Assembly: GCF_019977655.1 (NCBI RefSeq)
Contig: NZ_AP024849.1
Span: 165,001-229,000, forward strand
Reading direction: 5' to 3'
Length of the DNA: 64,000 nucleotides
Source: Clostridium gelidum
GTDB taxonomy: Bacteria; Bacillota; Clostridia; Clostridiales; Clostridiaceae
Of the stretch, positions 18,629-26,820 are shown piece after piece. The first letter of the stretch is position 1, and the number at the start of each line of letters is the position of its first letter. The position numbers were made by a program, and so were the translations under genes. A model generated the notes under the pieces. It did not search any database. It saw nothing but the letters and a program-made list of their open reading frames with translations, and was not told the origin of the DNA.

Positions 18629-18780
18629 AAATAAAGTTAAACTTGATTCAGGTGAGTAATCCTCATCTGGGTCTTAGTTGAACTTATAACCTCAAGGGTC
18701 ACAATGTCCAGGAGCGTGTATCAGGGTTAGCTCTACTTAAAGAAGTTGCGCGTTACGGATACTAGTTAGTAGATAAAATG
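18629..18780 (+). ncRNA. Unidentified structured RNA segment ahead of the proS T-box
   Basis: About 150 nt between the promoter and the T-box are unexpectedly structured and richer in G/C than the flanks. One long hairpin runs 18634-18685 (AAGTT...AACTT at the base, GGTGAG against CTCATC near the loop). A second spans 18718-18762 (GTATC/GATAC). No terminator or ORF separates it from the T-box. It matches no riboswitch that I recognise. Confidence 0.6.
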
Positions 18781-18787
18781 AAGTTTA

Positions 18788-18990
18788 CAAAGCGATGATA
18801 AAGAATAGTAGAAGTCGATTATTAAGAGAAAAAGTCCTTAGGCTGTAAGACTTTTAAACAGACTTTGAACCAGCTTTTGAGTGTAGGTAAAAACTATCGG
18901 TTTAATACCGTTATCATTATTAGAGAACAAATTTAGGTGGTACCGCGATAAAAAGTTCGCCCTAATGCATATATTAGGCGAACTTTTTTT
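18788..18990 (+). promoter_or_regulatory. Proline T-box riboswitch with terminator
   Basis: A stem I start AGCGATGATAAAGAATAGTAG, the closing context GAA-CCA-GCTTTTGAG with CCA (18870-18872) as a proline specifier, a small stem III (CGGT/ACCG), the T-box AGGTGGTACCGCG at 18935-18947 and a terminator (AAAAGTTCGCC to GGCGAACTTTT, then T run) are all visible. Uncharged tRNA-Pro would stabilise the antiterminator and turn on proS. The specifier assignment agrees with the downstream gene. Confidence 0.92.
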
Positions 18991-19207
18991 ATTTTTTTAT
19001 AAAATTACAATAAAATCAGTTTTCTTATTTTTCATCAAATTATAATCTAATTATAATATCTAAAATATGTGAATAATATCCCAAAATTTAACAATATTCT
19101 ATATTAAGTTATAAATGGAGAAATAAGCTCTTTGTGAATTTGAAAAATACATTTTTAGTTAAGTTATTTAGATATAATATAAATAAAATTATAGGAGGAA
19201 ATATAAA

Positions 19208-20920
19208 ATGAAAATGTCTAATATGTTAATATCAACATTAAGAGAAGTACCAGCAGAAGCAGAAATTGACAGTCATAAACTTATGCTAAGAGCTGGAATG
19301 ATAAGAAAAATGGCGGCAGGAGTATATAACTATTTGCCACTTGGATTAAAAGTTTTAAAAAAGGTAGAAGATATAGTAAGAGAAGAAATGAATGCAGCAA
19401 GTGCACAAGAATTTTTAGCTTCAGCTATTATCCCAGCAGAATTATGGCAAGAGTCAGGTAGATGGGATGCATATGGAGCAGAAATGTTTAGATTAAAAGA
19501 TAGAGGCGAAAGAGATTTTTGTTTAGGACCTACTCACGAAGAAGTATTTACTGATATAGCAAGAAATGAAATTAAATCATATAAGCAATTACCAGTTAAT
19601 TTATATCAAATTCAAACTAAATATAGAGATGAGCGCAGACCAAGATTTGGTGTTATGAGATCTAGAGAATTTATAATGAAAGATGCCTATAGTTTTGACA
19701 AAAATCAAGAGGGTCTAGACTTAGCATATGATAAAATGCATGATGCATATGTTGAAATATTCAATAGATGTGGATTAGATGCTAAATGCGTTGCAGCGGA
19801 TTCTGGTGCTATTGGTGGCTCTAATTCAGCGGAATTTATGGTGAAATCAGAAGTTGGAGAAGATGATGTAGTATTCTGCATTCAATGTGATTATGCAGCA
19901 AATATTGAAAAAGCAACTTCTAAATTAGAAGAAGTTGAAAAGGAAGAACGAATGGAGATAGAAAAGATAGCTACTCCAAATAGTAGAGGAATAGATGAGA
20001 TATCAGAATTTTTAAATATATCTCCTAAAAAGACAGTTAAAACTTTACTATATAACATTGATGGAAAGATTGTTGCTGTATTTGTAAGAGGCGATAGAGA
20101 AGTTAATGAAGTTAAGGTTGCTAACGCTTCAAATGCTTCTGGAGATATAGAAATGGCTTCTCACGAAGAGTATATACATGCAGCAGGGTGTGATATCGGA
20201 TTTGCTGGACCAATAGGAATAAAGGCTGACCTAACATTGGTGGATGAAGAAGTGAAAAATATGTATAATTTTGTTGCTGGAGCAAATGAAACTGGATATC
20301 ATATAAAAAATGTAAACTATGGCAGAGATTTTGAAGGAACAATTGGTGACTTTAGAAAAGTAATTGAAGGCGAAAAGTGTCCAGTTTGTGGTGGAAAAAT
20401 TACTATTGCTAGAGGAACGGAAGTTGGTCATATATTTAAACTTGGAACTAAATATTCAGAAGCTATGAATGCCAATTTTATTGATGAAGATGGAAAAGAA
20501 AAGCCATTCATAATGGGTTGTTACGGTATTGGAGTTACAAGAACAATGGCATCTATAATTGAACAACATCATGATGAAAATGGAATAGTATGGCCATTGT
20601 CAGTTGCTCCATATCATGTTTCAGTAATTCCTGTGAATGTTAAAGATGAGGAACAAACAAAAGTGGCAAATGAGCTATATGAAGAATTAATAAGTATGGG
20701 AATAGAAGCACTTCTAGATGATAGAAATGAAAGAGCAGGAGTAAAGTTTAAAGATTCAGAATTAATGGGAATACCAATGAGAGTAACTGTAGGTAAAAAA
20801 ATTGGTGACGGAGAAGTTGAATTTAAGCTTAGAGATGGTGAAATGGAAGTAATCAAAATAGGTGATGTTAGTAATATGGTAAAAGATCAATTTGAAAAAA
20901 GCAATTTAAAATTAAGATAA
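19208..20920 (+). CDS. proS: Prolyl-tRNA synthetase (bacterial type with editing domain)
   Basis: Charges tRNA-Pro. A 570-aa class II synthetase of the long bacterial form: motif 1 near the N terminus, motif 2 YRDERRPRFGVMRSREF, an inserted YbaK-like editing domain (about 225-390), motif 3 GCYGIGVTRTMA and an anticodon-binding domain at the C terminus. AGGAGG lies 7-9 nt before the ATG. Controlled by the upstream T-box; cysS follows after 17 nt. Confidence 0.97.
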   Translation: MKMSNMLISTLREVPAEAEIDSHKLMLRAGMIRKMAAGVYNYLPLGLKVLKKVEDIVREEMNAASAQEFLASAIIPAELWQESGRWDAYGAEMFRLKDRGERDFCLGPTHEEVFTDIARNEIKSYKQLPVNLYQIQTKYRDERRPRFGVMRSREFIMKDAYSFDKNQEGLDLAYDKMHDAYVEIFNRCGLDAKCVAADSGAIGGSNSAEFMVKSEVGEDDVVFCIQCDYAANIEKATSKLEEVEKEERMEIEKIATPNSRGIDEISEFLNISPKKTVKTLLYNIDGKIVAVFVRGDREVNEVKVANASNASGDIEMASHEEYIHAAGCDIGFAGPIGIKADLTLVDEEVKNMYNFVAGANETGYHIKNVNYGRDFEGTIGDFRKVIEGEKCPVCGGKITIARGTEVGHIFKLGTKYSEAMNANFIDEDGKEKPFIMGCYGIGVTRTMASIIEQHHDENGIVWPLSVAPYHVSVIPVNVKDEEQTKVANELYEELISMGIEALLDDRNERAGVKFKDSELMGIPMRVTVGKKIGDGEVEFKLRDGEMEVIKIGDVSNMVKDQFEKSNLKLR

Positions 20921-20937
20921 CTCTAGGAGGTAATTTA

Positions 20938-22338
20938 ATGAGGATATATAATACTTTAACTAAACAAAAAGAAGAGTTTATCCCTATTATTCCAGGTGAA
21001 GTTAAAATGTATGTTTGTGGACCAACTGTTTATAATTTCTTTCATATAGGTAATGGGAGAACGTTTATTGTCTTTGATAGTATCAGAAGATATTTAGAAT
21101 ACAGGGGATATAAAGTTACATTTATTCAAAACTTTACTGATATAGACGATAAGATGATTAATAAGGCTAATGACGAAGGCGTTACTGTAAAAGAACTTGG
21201 AGATAAATATATTAAAGAATATTATGAAGATGCTGATGCACTTCAAATTGAAAGAGCAACTGTTAATCCTAGAGCAACAGAATATATTGAAGATATAATA
21301 AAATTTATTGAAGAATTAATTGAAGCTGGATTCGCTTATGATATAGATGGGGATGTGTATTATAGCACCAAAAAGTTTAGTAATTATGGGAAATTGGCAG
21401 GTCAAAATTTAGACGACTTACAAGCAGGTGCAAGAATATCTGTAGATGAAAGAAAGAAAGATCCAATGGACTTTGCAGTTTGGAAGTCTCAAAAACCAGG
21501 TGAACCTTCATGGGAAAGTCCTTGGGGGCTTGGTAGACCAGGTTGGCACATAGAATGTTCATGCATGGCAAAAAAATTATTGGGTGATACAATCGACATT
21601 CATGCTGGAGGAATGGATCTAAAGTTTCCACATCATGAAAATGAAATAGCTCAAAGTGAAGCCATAACTGGGAAGCCTTTTGCACATTATTGGATACACT
21701 CAGCATTTGTTAATGTAGATAATAAAAAAATGTCGAAATCATTAAATAATTTCTTTACGGCTAGAGAAATTTTAGAAGAATATGATGCAGATACAGTAAG
21801 ATTTTTAATGTTATCCGGGCATTACAGGATTCAAATAAACTTCACTAAGGAACTTTTGGATTCAGCAAAAGCGTCAATAGAAAGATTATATAATGGCATA
21901 AATAATCTTGAAAACCTAAAAGAAGAAGTTAATAAAAAAATAATGGATGATGAAGAACGAAGTTATTTAAAATCTTTAGATAAATATAGAGAAAGATTTG
22001 TTGAAAAGATGGACGATGATTTTAATACAGCAGATGCAATTTCAGTATTATTTGATTTGACTAAAGATATTAATAACAATGTTAATATCGGTTCATCAGT
22101 TGAATTATGTAAAGAATCAGAAGCTTTAATTAGAGAACTTGGAAATCCACTTGGGATTCTTCAAAATCATATAAAGAAGGATTTGGAAGCTGAAATTCAA
22201 GCACTTATTGATAAAAGACAAAAAGCAAGGAAAGATAAAGATTTTGCTTTATCAGATAAGATAAGAGATGATTTAAAGAATAGAAATATAGTTTTAGAAG
22301 ATACACCACAAGGGGTTAGGTGGAAACATATTAATTAA
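20938..22338 (+). CDS. cysS: Cysteinyl-tRNA synthetase
   Basis: A 466-aa class I synthetase charging tRNA-Cys. It has a HIGH-type FHIGNGR, a zinc site built from CGPTVYN, WHIECSCMA and HHENEIAQSE, and KKMSKSLNNF for the KMSKS loop. An anticodon-binding helical C terminus ends the protein. AGGAGG is 7 nt before the ATG. Probably cotranscribed with proS, which puts it under the proline T-box as well. Confidence 0.97.
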   Translation: MRIYNTLTKQKEEFIPIIPGEVKMYVCGPTVYNFFHIGNGRTFIVFDSIRRYLEYRGYKVTFIQNFTDIDDKMINKANDEGVTVKELGDKYIKEYYEDADALQIERATVNPRATEYIEDIIKFIEELIEAGFAYDIDGDVYYSTKKFSNYGKLAGQNLDDLQAGARISVDERKKDPMDFAVWKSQKPGEPSWESPWGLGRPGWHIECSCMAKKLLGDTIDIHAGGMDLKFPHHENEIAQSEAITGKPFAHYWIHSAFVNVDNKKMSKSLNNFFTAREILEEYDADTVRFLMLSGHYRIQINFTKELLDSAKASIERLYNGINNLENLKEEVNKKIMDDEERSYLKSLDKYRERFVEKMDDDFNTADAISVLFDLTKDINNNVNIGSSVELCKESEALIRELGNPLGILQNHIKKDLEAEIQALIDKRQKARKDKDFALSDKIRDDLKNRNIVLEDTPQGVRWKHIN

Positions 22339-22345
22339 TTGAAAA

Positions 22346-22369
22346 AAGGGTTGCAATTTTGCAACCCTT
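22346..22369. terminator. Hairpin after cysS
   Basis: AAGGGTTGCAA pairs perfectly with TTGCAACCCTT. The A/T run lies on its left side, so on the plus strand it lacks a T tract; it may act as a weak or minus-strand terminator or as a 3'-end stem. Confidence 0.55.
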
Positions 22370-22370
22370 A

Positions 22371-22436
22371 TGCATATGAAAGAAAATAACGAGTAAATAC
22401 ATTAGCATATTGGCCTGTTATTTTTTGAATATGCCT
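22371..22436 (-). repeat. Hairpin-forming dispersed repeat, copy B
   Basis: Inverted repeat with ends GCATAT and ATATGC continuing inwards (AAAATAAC against GTTATTTTTT). Its reverse complement shares AGGCATATTCAAAAAATA, CAATATGCTAATGTATTT and a CGTTATTT arm with copy A at 4692-4763, but is shorter by about 9 nt in the middle. It lies between cysS and mrnC. No coding capacity. Confidence 0.8.
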
Positions 22437-22456
22437 TATTTAAAAGGAGAATTATA

Positions 22457-22870
22457 ATGTTAGATGATTTAAGAATGAGAGAATTTTCAAAAGATGAAGC
22501 AAGAATGTTAAACCCACTTCAATTAGCAATAATTGGAGATGGAATATTCGAAGTTTTTATTAGGACTAATATTTTGACACAGAATACAGCATTATCAGCG
22601 AATAAAATTCACGTTAAGGCCATTGGGTATGTTAAAGCAAAAAGTCAATCATGCATAATGCATGAAATTGAAGAATTTCTAACTGAGGAAGAAGATGCTG
22701 TGTATAAGAGAGGGAGAAATGCTAAGTCTCCAACGGTTCCTAAGAATGCAGAAGTAAGAGATTATAGAATGGCAACAGGTTTCGAGGCGTTAGTAGGATA
22801 TTTATATTTAACAGGAAATAAAGAAAGATTAGAATTTATATTTAATAAAAGTATTGAAATTATAAAGTAA
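22457..22870 (+). CDS. mrnC: Mini-ribonuclease 3
   Basis: A 137-aa RNase III-like catalytic domain without the dsRNA-binding domain. In Bacillus Mini-III matures the 23S rRNA ends. Visible motifs: LAIIGDGIFEVFIR (catalytic Asp28), the central KAKSQSCIMHEIE helix, the KRGRNAK basic turn and FEALVGYLYLTG with the second acidic site. AAAGGAG lies 8 nt before the ATG. Next to rlmB and cysS, as in other Firmicutes. Confidence 0.95.
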   Translation: MLDDLRMREFSKDEARMLNPLQLAIIGDGIFEVFIRTNILTQNTALSANKIHVKAIGYVKAKSQSCIMHEIEEFLTEEEDAVYKRGRNAKSPTVPKNAEVRDYRMATGFEALVGYLYLTGNKERLEFIFNKSIEIIK

Positions 22871-22891
22871 ATTACAAAAGGAGGATTTATA

Positions 22892-23803
22892 ATGCAAGGC
22901 AAGGCGAAAAATTTTAATTCAAAAGGTAAATTTATTAAAAGTGAAAAGAATGACGAGAAAACTGGAATAAGAGATAAAGACAAAAATTATAGTGAGACTA
23001 AAAGTAAGCTAAAAAAGGAAAACACAGCAGAGGTTAGTATAAGCAAAGAAAATAGTCAGGTTGAAGAGCGGGAAGATATAGTTATTGGTAGAAATGCAGT
23101 AATTGAGGCTCTGAAAGGCGATAGAACAATTGAAACATTATACATAGCGAATACTAAATTGGAAGGATCCATAAATATAATTGTTGGTTTAGCAAAAGAA
23201 AAAAGAGTTTTGATTAAAGAAGTAGATAAAAGAAAACTTGATTCAATGTGTGATGGAGCAACCCATCAAGGCGTAATAGCAAAGGTAACTCCGTATAAGT
23301 ATTCAGAGGTATCAGACATATTAGCGTTAGCAGAAGAAAGAGGAGAAGCACCATTCATTGTTATATTAGATGAAGTTGAAGATCCACATAACTTAGGATC
23401 AATAGTACGAACTGCAGAATTGTTTGGAGTACACGGAATAATAATTCCAAAGAGAAGAAGTGCATCTGTAAGTGCAACCGTATATAAATCTTCAGTGGGT
23501 GCAATAGAGCATGTGAAAATAGCTAAAGTAACAAATTTAAATGTAACAATAGAAGATTTAAAACAAAAAGGTATTTGGGTTTATGGAGCAGATATAAGAG
23601 CAGAAGAATATAGTTACCAAGTAGACTTTAGTGGGCCTTGTGCAATTATAATTGGAAATGAAGGTAGAGGAATTTCTAAATTAACAGTACAAAAATGTGA
23701 TAAACTAATAAAGATACCAATGGTCGGAAAGATTAACTCTTTAAATGCCTCGGTAGCTGGTGGTATAATTATGTATGAAGTCTTAAAAGGACGATTGAAA
23801 TAG
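22892..23803 (+). CDS. rlmB: TrmH/SpoU-family 23S rRNA (guanosine-2'-O)-methyltransferase
   Basis: A 303-aa SPOUT methyltransferase, probably modifying 23S rRNA (G2251 by E. coli numbering). A lysine-rich, low-complexity extension (1-65) precedes the substrate-binding domain (IGRNAVIEALKG). The knotted SAM-binding domain follows with LDEVEDPHNLGSIVRTAE, IIIGNEGRGIS and SLNASVAGGI. The extension is probably disordered and RNA-binding. GGAGG is 7-8 nt before the ATG; yacP follows after 10 nt. Confidence 0.93.
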   Translation: MQGKAKNFNSKGKFIKSEKNDEKTGIRDKDKNYSETKSKLKKENTAEVSISKENSQVEEREDIVIGRNAVIEALKGDRTIETLYIANTKLEGSINIIVGLAKEKRVLIKEVDKRKLDSMCDGATHQGVIAKVTPYKYSEVSDILALAEERGEAPFIVILDEVEDPHNLGSIVRTAELFGVHGIIIPKRRSASVSATVYKSSVGAIEHVKIAKVTNLNVTIEDLKQKGIWVYGADIRAEEYSYQVDFSGPCAIIIGNEGRGISKLTVQKCDKLIKIPMVGKINSLNASVAGGIIMYEVLKGRLK

Positions 23804-23813
23804 AAAGAGGTAT

Positions 23814-24329
23814 ATGGTGAAAACTATTTTTGTGGATGGGTATAATGTGGTAAATAGCTGGCCGGATTTAAAGCAAAAAAAAGATTTTAGCTTCGAAGGT
23901 GCAAGACAAACATTGATAGATAAGCTACATAATTATGGAGTTTTTAAAGCTTGCAAAATAGTATTAGTATTTGATGCACATAAAGTTATAGGGAGTTTAG
24001 AAAAAAAAGAAGAAATAAACAAAAATATTTCTGTGGTTTTTACAAAAGATGGAGAAACTGCAGATAGTTATATTGAAAAAAACGTAAATGCATTAGGCCG
24101 AAAACATGAAATAGTTGTGGTTACTTCAGATAACTTAGAACAACAAACTGTTTTTCAAAGAGGTGCAGTTAGAATGTCATCCCTAGAATTCTATAATGAA
24201 GTACTAAATGTAGAAAAATCTATAAAACTTAAAAGTGATAAAAATAAAAGTGCACAAAAAAATATTATAAGTGATAATATAGATGACAAGACAGCTAAAA
24301 TATTAGAAGAAATTAGAAGAAGCAAGTAA
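23814..24329 (+). CDS. rae1: YacP/Rae1-type NYN-domain ribonuclease
   Basis: A 171-aa NYN/PIN-like protein. In Bacillus Rae1 enters the ribosomal A site and cleaves certain mRNAs in a translation-dependent way. FVDGYNVVNSWP at 6-17, VFDAHKV, GETADSYIEK and VVTSDNLEQQTVFQRGA supply the acidic active-site residues. The gene name rests on family resemblance and position. A basic, variable tail ends it. AAAGAGG precedes the ATG. Confidence 0.88.
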   Translation: MVKTIFVDGYNVVNSWPDLKQKKDFSFEGARQTLIDKLHNYGVFKACKIVLVFDAHKVIGSLEKKEEINKNISVVFTKDGETADSYIEKNVNALGRKHEIVVVTSDNLEQQTVFQRGAVRMSSLEFYNEVLNVEKSIKLKSDKNKSAQKNIISDNIDDKTAKILEEIRRSK

Positions 24330-24335
24330 ATTCAG

Positions 24336-24365
24336 TTGACTAACTTATTTTTACTGGAGTATAAT
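24336..24365 (+). promoter_or_regulatory. Promoter of sigH inside an inverted repeat
   Basis: TTGACT, 18 bases, TATAAT. The -35 lies in the left arm of an inverted repeat (24330-24344 against 24376-24390, 13 of 15 positions matching), whose right arm falls just after the expected start. CAGTTGA occurs at 24334, 24382 and 24413. Confidence 0.75.
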
Positions 24366-24415
24366 TGTCTAAATAGTTAGTCAGTTGAATGTAGAAGAGA
24401 GTTGAGAGTGAGCAG

Positions 24416-25036
24416 TTGAGAATTTTTTTAGATTTCAGAGATAAATCAGACGAAGAAATTGTTGCACAAGTTAAAAGTGGAGATAATAGAGCCCAAGAAT
24501 ATTTAATTTCAAAATATGAAAACTTTGTAAAAGCGAAGGCTAAATCATACTTTTTAATAGGAGCGGACAAGGAAGATATTTATCAAGAGGGCATGATAGG
24601 GTTATATAAAGCTATCAGAGACTTCAATCCAGAAAAATCAACATCATTTAAAGCTTTTGCAGAAATATGTATAATTAGACAAATTATAACTGCAATAAAA
24701 ACGGCTACTAGGCAAAAACATATTCCATTAAATACTTATATATCTTTAAATAAACCAATCTATGAAGAAGAATCTGAGAGAACTCTTTTAGATGTATTAG
24801 CGGGAATAAAAATTACAGATCCAGAAGAATTAATGATAAGTAAAGAACAAATAGAATATATTGAAGAAAAAATTTCTAAGGTATTATCTGGGTTAGAATT
24901 AGAAGTTCTTACATCATACTTAGACGGCAAATCATATCAAGAGATTGCATGTGATTTGGAGAAACATTCAAAGTCTATTGATAATGCATTGCAAAGAGTA
25001 AAAAGAAAATTAGAAAAGTGCTTAGATTTAAAGTAA
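24416..25036 (+). CDS. sigH: RNA polymerase sigma-H factor (sporulation onset)
   Basis: A 206-aa sigma-70-family factor directing early stationary-phase and sporulation genes. Region 2 (DKEDIYQEGMIGLYKAIRDF, FKAFAEICIIRQIITAIK) and region 4 (LSGLELEVLTSYLDGKSYQEIA) are clear. The start is a TTG with only a modest SD (GAGTGAG), suggesting limited translation. It is not clustered with spo0A here; the position after yacP is the usual one. Confidence 0.94.
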   Translation: MRIFLDFRDKSDEEIVAQVKSGDNRAQEYLISKYENFVKAKAKSYFLIGADKEDIYQEGMIGLYKAIRDFNPEKSTSFKAFAEICIIRQIITAIKTATRQKHIPLNTYISLNKPIYEEESERTLLDVLAGIKITDPEELMISKEQIEYIEEKISKVLSGLELEVLTSYLDGKSYQEIACDLEKHSKSIDNALQRVKRKLEKCLDLK

Positions 25037-25113
25037 GGATTTGTATTGACAAATAAAAAAAATGATAGTAAACTTTATAATTGGTATATCAAAGAACATA
25101 AAGATTTTTGAAC

Positions 25114-25189
25114 GCTCACATAGCTCAGTCGGTAGAGCGTCACCTTGGTAAGGTGGAGGTCGTCGGTTCAATCCCGATTGTGAGCTCCA
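25114..25189 (+). tRNA. tRNA-Thr (GGT)
   Basis: A 76-nt cloverleaf: acceptor GCTCACA/TGTGAGC, D arm GCTC/GAGC, anticodon loop TTGGTAA (anticodon GGT), T loop TTCAATC, encoded CCA. It lies 64 nt before tuf with no terminator between, so cotranscription is likely. Confidence 0.96.
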
Positions 25190-25253
25190 AATAATAAAAA
25201 TAAGAAAACACTAGGCAAAGTTTATTAGAAGAAAATAAGGGAGGAAAATTATA

Positions 25254-26447
25254 ATGGCAAAAGCAAAGTATGAAAGAACCAAGCCACATGTTAATATTGG
25301 AACAATAGGTCACGTAGACCATGGTAAGACAACATTAACAGCAGCAATAACAACAGTATTATCAAAGAAGGGTTTTGCACAAGCCTTTGATTATGCAGCA
25401 ATAGACAAAGCACCAGAAGAAAAAGAAAGAGGAATTACAATTAATACATCACATGTTGAGTATGAAACAGAAAACAGACATTATGCTCACGTTGACTGTC
25501 CAGGACATGCCGATTATGTTAAGAACATGATTACAGGAGCAGCACAAATGGATGGAGCTATATTAGTTGTATCAGCAGCAGATGGTCCAATGCCACAAAC
25601 AAGAGAACATATACTATTAGGATCAAGAGTTGGAATAGAATATATGGTAGTATTCTTAAACAAAGCTGATATGGTAGATGATCCAGAATTATTAGAATTA
25701 GTTGAAATGGAAGTTAGAGAATTATTAAGTGAATATGACTTCCCAGGAGATGATATTCCAGTAGTAACAGGATCAGCATTAAAAGCATTAGAAAACCCAG
25801 AAGATCCAGAATCAATTAAGTGTATAAATGAATTGATGGACGCTGTAGATAGTTATATACCAACACCAGAAAGAGCTACAGATAAGCCATTCTTAATGCC
25901 AATAGAAGATGTATTTACAATCACTGGTAGAGGAACAGTTGCAACAGGAAGAGTTGAAGCTGGAGTACTTCACGTAGGAGACGAAGTAGAAATCGTAGGA
26001 TTAAGTGAAGAAAAGAAGAAAGTTGTAGTAACTGGAATTGAAATGTTCAGAAAGTTATTAGATGATGCGCAAGCAGGAGATAATATCGGAGCATTATTAA
26101 GAGGAGTACAAAGAGCTGATATCCAAAGAGGTCAAGTATTGGCAAAAGCAAATTCAGTACATCCACATACTAACTTTGTAGGTCAAGTATATGTATTAAA
26201 GAAAGAAGAAGGCGGAAGACATACACCATTCTTTGATGGATATAGACCACAATTTTATTTCAGAACAACAGATGTTACAGGATCAATAAAATTACCAGAT
26301 GGAATGGAAATGGTAATGCCAGGAGACCACATTGATATGAAAGTAGAATTAATCACACCAATCGCAATGGATGAAGGATTAAGATTCGCTATTAGAGAAG
26401 GTGGAAGAACAGTAGGTTCTGGAGTTGTTACTAGCATACAAAAATAA
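25254..26447 (+). CDS. tuf: Elongation factor Tu, copy 1
   Basis: A 397-aa GTPase delivering aminoacyl-tRNA to the ribosome. G motifs GHVDHGKTT (19-27), DCPGH and NKADM are present, followed by the two beta-barrel domains. The protein is identical to copy 2 at 41131-42324, and the DNA appears identical from the shared ATAAGGGAGGAAAATTATA before the ATG through the stop. It is preceded by tRNA-Thr, an arrangement also known for E. coli tufB. Confidence 0.98.
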   Translation: MAKAKYERTKPHVNIGTIGHVDHGKTTLTAAITTVLSKKGFAQAFDYAAIDKAPEEKERGITINTSHVEYETENRHYAHVDCPGHADYVKNMITGAAQMDGAILVVSAADGPMPQTREHILLGSRVGIEYMVVFLNKADMVDDPELLELVEMEVRELLSEYDFPGDDIPVVTGSALKALENPEDPESIKCINELMDAVDSYIPTPERATDKPFLMPIEDVFTITGRGTVATGRVEAGVLHVGDEVEIVGLSEEKKKVVVTGIEMFRKLLDDAQAGDNIGALLRGVQRADIQRGQVLAKANSVHPHTNFVGQVYVLKKEEGGRHTPFFDGYRPQFYFRTTDVTGSIKLPDGMEMVMPGDHIDMKVELITPIAMDEGLRFAIREGGRTVGSGVVTSIQK

Positions 26448-26460
26448 AAAGTAATTGCTA

Positions 26461-26500
26461 TTTAAATAGGACTAGGTTGTAGAACTTAGTCCTATTTAAA
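26461..26500 (+). repeat. Long hairpin after tuf copy 1
   Basis: TTTAAATAGGACTAGGTT pairs with AACTTAGTCCTATTTAAA (17 of 18 Watson-Crick, one G-U) around a 4-nt loop. No T tract follows, so it may be a processing or stabilising stem rather than a terminator. A TTGACA box follows at 26507 with a weak TATTGT 17 nt further, possibly the rpmG promoter. Confidence 0.8.
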
Positions 26501-26622
26501 GGGAAATTGACAACTTGGATATTTTATGATATTGTATAAACGTGACATTTTAAATAATGCAAATTAGAGATGAGCAAGAAATTAATTTTCTTGTTTAATA
26601 TATGAAAACTGGAGGTGCAGTC

Positions 26623-26772
26623 ATGAGAACAAAAGTAACTTTAGCATGCACAGAGTGTAAACAAAGAAATTATGATTCAATGAAAAACAAAAAAAATAAT
26701 CCGGATAGATTAGAAATGAAAAAGTATTGTAAATTCTGTAAAAAGCACACTCTTCATAGAGAAACAAAATAA
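26623..26772 (+). CDS. rpmG: Ribosomal protein L33 (zinc form)
   Basis: A 49-aa large-subunit protein with two CxxC pairs (CTEC at 9-12 and CKFC at 36-39), the zinc-binding C+ form. GGAGGTG is 6 nt before the ATG. It stands at the head of rpmG-secE-nusG, as in most Firmicutes. Confidence 0.97.
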   Translation: MRTKVTLACTECKQRNYDSMKNKKNNPDRLEMKKYCKFCKKHTLHRETK

Positions 26773-26820
26773 TTAGCCGCAGTAATGACATATAGTTATT
26801 AAATTTAAGGATGTGAAGAT

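Noticed and set aside
25046..25081. TTGACA ... TATAAT before tRNA-Thr as a promoter
   Set aside because: The spacer is 24 bases, too long for sigma-A; the true tRNA promoter remains unassigned.
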